From: Lachnospiraceae bacterium UBA3772
Lineage (GTDB): Bacteria > Bacillota > Clostridia > Lachnospirales > Lachnospiraceae
Reading direction: 5' to 3'
Length of the DNA stretch: 17,144 nucleotides
Assembly: GCA_002371025.1 (NCBI GenBank)
Contig: DFFQ01000102.1
Coordinates: 1-17,144 of the forward strand
Part shown: piece by piece, positions 14,561 through 17,144 of the stretch
Position numbering within the stretch: position 1 is the first letter of the stretch
How the letters are laid out: every line of letters starts with the position of its first letter
The notes under the pieces: generated by a model
Seen by the model: the letters and a program-made list of their open reading frames with translations, nothing else
Database searches by the model: none
What the model was told of the DNA's origin: nothing
Position numbers and translations under genes: made by a program

Positions 14561-14764
14561 TTAAAAAATAAAAGTAAGTCCATACTGAAGAACCTGATCA
14601 ACACCCCAGATAATCGCACCAAGCAACACTGCTGAAACAACCACAACGACTGTTTCTTTGATAAGCTGGTTCTTAGATGGCCAAGTTATCTTGCCAAATT
14701 CAGCCTTGATAGACTTGAACCAACTTCTCTCTAAAGCAGGTGATGTCTCTTTCTTATCTGACAT
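14561..14764 (-). CDS. secE: Preprotein translocase subunit SecE
   Basis: A 67-aa subunit of the SecYEG channel. It has the short Gram-positive form: an amphipathic cytoplasmic helix with the conserved FGKITWPSKNQLIKET segment (residues 23-38) followed by one membrane span (about 38-58). The start follows AGGAG at 8 bases. It sits 20 bases after rpmG and 15 bases before nusG, an invariant arrangement in Firmicutes. Confidence 0.96.
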   Translation of the reverse strand: MSDKKETSPALERSWFKSIKAEFGKITWPSKNQLIKETVVVVVSAVLLGAIIWGVDQVLQYGLTFIF

Positions 14765-14784
14765 AATAATTCTCCTAATTTAGA

Positions 14785-14934
14785 CTATTTTGTTTCCTTG
14801 TGAACTGTATGAGCCTTGCAGAATGGACAATACTTCTTTGTTTCCATTCTATCAGGGTGCTGTCTCTTATCCTTAGTCATATTGTAATTACGCTGTTTAC
14901 AATCCTGACATGCCAATGTGATCTTTACGCGCAC
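14785..14934 (-). CDS. rpmG: 50S ribosomal protein L33 (zinc-binding form)
   Basis: A 49-aa protein read from a GTG start 6 bases after GGAGGTGAC. It begins [17 protein letters not shown] and ends with [16 protein letters not shown]. The two CxxC pairs (residues 9/12 and 36/39) are the zinc ligands of the C+ form of L33. It is the first gene of the rpmG-secE-nusG-rplK-rplA unit and has its own promoter upstream. Length and motifs are standard. Confidence 0.95.
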   Translation of the reverse strand: MRVKITLACQDCKQRNYNMTKDKRQHPDRMETKKYCPFCKAHTVHKETK

Positions 14935-15029
14935 AACTGTCACCTCCGTATTTTTTTATTTTGTACAACTTTTGCCTTGCGAAATTCGGTCGTTTATTTC
15001 CAGCCGTCGCTGGTAATGTGCACCATTTC

Positions 15030-15107
15030 ATGCACAAAAATAAAAGCCCGAAGGCATCGCAACGTATAGATTACCATAATACGTACTGATGCGTCAAGGC
15101 TTTTATT
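15030..15107 (-). terminator. Terminator of the uppP/pseudouridine synthase unit, with the rpmG promoter in its loop
   Basis: The arms AATAAAAGCC (15039-15048) and GGCTTTTATT (15098-15107) are perfect complements. Further inward GCATC/GATGC and TACGT/ACGTA also pair, and the minus-strand reading ends in TTTTATTTTTG. A smaller GCC-UUCG-GGC hairpin with the same U-tract is nested at the 3' side. Confidence 0.65.
15068..15097 (-). promoter_or_regulatory. Promoter of the rpmG-secE-nusG-rplK-rplA operon
   Basis: TTGACG (15092-15097), an 18-base spacer and TAATCT (15068-15073) with an extended -10 TGG. The leader of about 125 bases carries two small hairpins (TGTGCA/TGCACA and CCAGC-GACG-GCTGG). 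The promoter lies inside the hairpin that appears to end the preceding gene. Confidence 0.65.
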
Positions 15108-15121
15108 GTATATGTTCTTAT

Positions 15122-15916
15122 TTAATTCTCACTTTGTAAGATATCAAGTTCTTCTTTTGTTAATTTTCTGTAGGATCCAATGGATAAATCTTCCGGAAGC
15201 TTAAGCAGCCCCATAGAAATTCTCTTCAGGTATATAACCTCACATCCAACAGCTTCAAACATTCTCTTTACCTGATGGAATCTTCCTTCTCTTATAGTAA
15301 GATAAGTTCCTGTTAGTTTCTCATCAAAAATGCTGTCATCTATCTTATCACTATTCTTTATATAATTCAAAGCATCTTTAAAACAAGGCGATTCATCTTC
15401 TTTTAAGATCAAAAGATCTGCAGGTTTTGTAAGCGTTTCATCATGAATATCAACTCCTAAAAGAAAGGCTTTCTTTGTATCCTCATTAACAGGACCTCTT
15501 ACATAGGCAAAATATGTCTTATCCACATGTTTTCCTGGCTTAAGAAGTCTGTTGGCGAGATGTCCGTCATTGGTAATAAGAAGAAGTCCCTCTGTATCCC
15601 TGTCAAGACGCCCCACAGGAAACAGATCTCTTCTTTTTCTTTCTTTGATAAGATCAACTACTGTCTTCTCCTTCTTATCCTCCGCCGCAGAAATGATTCC
15701 TGCCGGTTTATTCAGAAGATAATATTCAAATTCTTCATGACAGATCACTTTACCGTCTACAGCTACCTCATCACTTTCTGTATCGACTTTTGTATCCGGC
15801 TTTATTATCTTTATACCATTTACAGTTATATTATGTCTCTTTAATAATTGTTTTACTTCACTTCTTGTGCCAAGTCCTGCATCACAAAGGAGCTTGTCAA
15901 GTCTGATTAATTTCAT
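15122..15916 (-). CDS. 16S rRNA pseudouridine synthase, RsuA/RluB/E/F family
   Basis: A 264-aa enzyme that isomerises a specific uridine in rRNA. It has an N-terminal S4 RNA-binding domain (residues 1-48, RLDKLLCDAGLGTRSE...), the NKPAG motif (69-73), the catalytic motif GRLDRDTEGLLLITND with Asp105, and the C-terminal TIREGRFHQVKRMF-type element of the RsuA group. RsuA (16S U516) is the best guess because Firmicute members of this size usually belong there, but RluB-like activity is not excluded. Its ATG overlaps the uppP stop by 4 bases (ATGA), so translation is coupled. Confidence 0.9.
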   Translation of the reverse strand: MKLIRLDKLLCDAGLGTRSEVKQLLKRHNITVNGIKIIKPDTKVDTESDEVAVDGKVICHEEFEYYLLNKPAGIISAAEDKKEKTVVDLIKERKRRDLFPVGRLDRDTEGLLLITNDGHLANRLLKPGKHVDKTYFAYVRGPVNEDTKKAFLLGVDIHDETLTKPADLLILKEDESPCFKDALNYIKNSDKIDDSIFDEKLTGTYLTIREGRFHQVKRMFEAVGCEVIYLKRISMGLLKLPEDLSIGSYRKLTKEELDILQSEN

Positions 15917-16758
15917 TTAGCAATAACCTTTACAATAGCTACTATTAATACTATAATTCCAAGTCCGATACGATAATATCCAAAGGCTTTAAAATCGTGA
16001 GACTTGATATATTTCATCAGGAATTTGATCACAAATATTGATACTATAAATGAAATTCCCATTCCAAGTATCAGTGCAAAGAATTCATATGCTTTAAAAT
16101 GGAATCCGAATTTAAGGATTTTTAAAAGACTCGCACCAAACATAGCTGGAATTCCAAGGAAGAAAGTATATTCTGCTGCAACCTTTCTTGATAATCCTAT
16201 CCAGAGACCACCAATGATAGTTGCTCCTGATCTTGATGTACCAGGAATGATAGAAAGCACCTGAAAAAGCCCTATCATAAGAGCATCCTTATAAGTCATC
16301 CTTTTCATCTTTTCTACTCTTGGTTTTCTTCCTTTATTTCTATTCTCAATAAAGATAAACCATACGCCGTATGCGATAAGCATTATTGCAATCACAACTG
16401 CATTATGAAGATGTTTATCAATAAAGTCATCAAATAACAGGCCTATAACCATAACAGGTAATGTACCTATTATAACTTTAACCCACATGAGAAGTGTTGA
16501 GCGCTTAACAACAACACCGGAATTTGTCCCTTCTTCTTTATAAAAAGGCCAAAGACGTTTCCAATAGATAACAACAACAGCCATTATAGCTCCCAGCTGT
16601 ATTACCACCAGAAACATATTCATAAACTGCTCTGATACATTTAATTTAAGGAATTCATTTACAAGAAGCATATGCCCCGTACTGCTTATTGGTAGCCATT
16701 CTGTGATTCCTTCCACAATTCCAAGAAAAATAACCTTTATTATCTCTAAAAAGCTCAT
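15913..16758 (-). CDS. uppP: Undecaprenyl-diphosphatase (BacA/UppP)
   Basis: A 281-aa membrane enzyme that removes a phosphate from undecaprenyl diphosphate, recycling the lipid carrier for peptidoglycan and other wall polymers; high levels give bacitracin tolerance. Motifs: EGITEWLPISSTGH (residues 16-29, catalytic E16 and E20) and PGTSRSGAT (172-180, R176). There are about eight hydrophobic segments, and the length is near that of the E. coli enzyme. The start follows a GGGGG run at 5 bases. It is coupled to the pseudouridine synthase gene. Confidence 0.97.
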   Translation of the reverse strand: MSFLEIIKVIFLGIVEGITEWLPISSTGHMLLVNEFLKLNVSEQFMNMFLVVIQLGAIMAVVVIYWKRLWPFYKEEGTNSGVVVKRSTLLMWVKVIIGTLPVMVIGLLFDDFIDKHLHNAVVIAIMLIAYGVWFIFIENRNKGRKPRVEKMKRMTYKDALMIGLFQVLSIIPGTSRSGATIIGGLWIGLSRKVAAEYTFFLGIPAMFGASLLKILKFGFHFKAYEFFALILGMGISFIVSIFVIKFLMKYIKSHDFKAFGYYRIGLGIIVLIVAIVKVIAK

Positions 16759-16794
16759 ACCTGCCCCCTTTTAGTTTTTTGTCATAACAAAGAA

Positions 16795-16800
16795 ATTATA
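16795..16800 (-). promoter_or_regulatory. Possible -10 box of uppP
   Basis: A perfect TATAAT on the minus strand 37 bases before the uppP start; no good -35 is found at 16-18 bases, so the call is weak. Confidence 0.3.
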
Positions 16801-16833
16801 ACTTATTTTTCACAATCAATCTATCTTTTTTTC

Positions 16834-17144
16834 TTATTTTTCAACCAGTTCTGTATATTTATCCGCCACCTGGTTAACTTCTCCAAAATCTATCATCTTT
16901 CCATGATCAAGTATCATGGCTTTGTTGCATATTCTTCTTACCTGATCTGTATTATGGGATACAAAGAGAACTGTAACACCTTTATCAAGAAGAGACATGA
17001 GCTTCTTCTCACTCTTTTTCTTAAATTTTGCATCACCAACAGATAGTACTTCATCAAGGATCAGGATATCCGGTTCAACAATGGTTGCTATGGCAAAGCC
17101 AAGTCTGGTCTTCATACCGGAAGAATAATTCTTAAGAGGAACAT
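16834..17144 (-). CDS. ABC transporter ATP-binding protein, TagH/Wzt-like, 3' part only
   Basis: Only the last 102 codons are in the window; the gene continues past the right edge and the frame is open to the last base. Visible parts are the ABC signature YSSGMKTRLGFA, Walker B ILILDEVLSVGD and the switch segment VLFVSHN. The S-S-G-M-K signature and E-V-L-S-V-G-D are characteristic of ATPases that export teichoic acid or O-antigen-type polysaccharides with an ABC-2 permease. It ends about 15 residues after the GKMIDFGEVNQV segment, without the sugar-binding C-terminal domain of some Wzt proteins. The adjacent uppP also fits a cell-wall context. Confidence 0.9.
   Translation of the reverse strand, partial: VPLKNYSSGMKTRLGFAIATIVEPDILILDEVLSVGDAKFKKKSEKKLMSLLDKGVTVLFVSHNTDQVRRICNKAMILDHGKMIDFGEVNQVADKYTELVEK

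Noticed and set aside
14800..15069. 89-codon plus-strand frame over rpmG and its leader
   Set aside because: Antisense to L33, whose CxxC pairs, start and operon position are clear; nothing supports the plus frame.

Overview
The window is a 17.1 kb piece of a low-GC Gram-positive chromosome, most likely an anaerobic Clostridia member of the Lachnospiraceae type. This rests on the rpmG-secE-nusG-rplK-rplA order, a zinc-binding L33, a single-span SecE, a choline-binding-repeat surface protein and consensus sigma-A promoters; the taxon is an inference. Every gene I can support is on the minus strand, so the window is described right to left in transcription order.

Right part (12.6-17.1 kb), housekeeping: the 3' end of a TagH/Wzt-like ABC ATPase; uppP (lipid carrier recycling) coupled by a 4-base overlap to an RsuA-type pseudouridine synthase; then rpmG, secE, nusG, rplK and rplA, closed by a strong terminator. 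The gaps before rplK and before rplA each carry the same 32-nt RNA element with a covarying stem. It resembles the L1-binding site of 23S rRNA and is probably the L1 feedback site.

Middle (10.2-12.5 kb): a small carrier-protein locus made of a free-standing ACP, an overlapping BtrH-like protein and, after a terminator, an Sfp-type 4'-phosphopantetheinyl transferase. Together they suggest an acyl- or aminoacyl-carrier pathway. A tRNA-Arg(ACG) follows; its promoter lies in the 3' end of the transferase gene.

Left of this (6.6-10.05 kb) is a large secreted surface protein with choline-binding-type repeats, two Ig-like domains and a probable beta-propeller.

The most interesting part (1.88-6.5 kb) is a visibly more AT-rich operon that looks like a sactipeptide (thioether-crosslinked RiPP) locus. 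It has a consensus promoter, two radical SAM/SPASM maturases with RiPP-recognition-like N-termini, an ABC ATPase and permease, and at the end a small Cys/Gly/Ala-rich peptide with C-x3-C-x3-C-x7-C-x3-C. The layout recalls thuricin CD. The first maturase is split by a one-base frame break at an A8 run inside its SPASM domain; the shifted frame restores the missing cysteines and ends 18 bases before the second maturase. This could be a decayed gene, a sequencing error or programmed slippage.

The left end holds a sodium:solute symporter with its own promoter and a tRNA-Gln(CTG) cut by the window edge, whose promoter sits inside a 17-bp inverted repeat.
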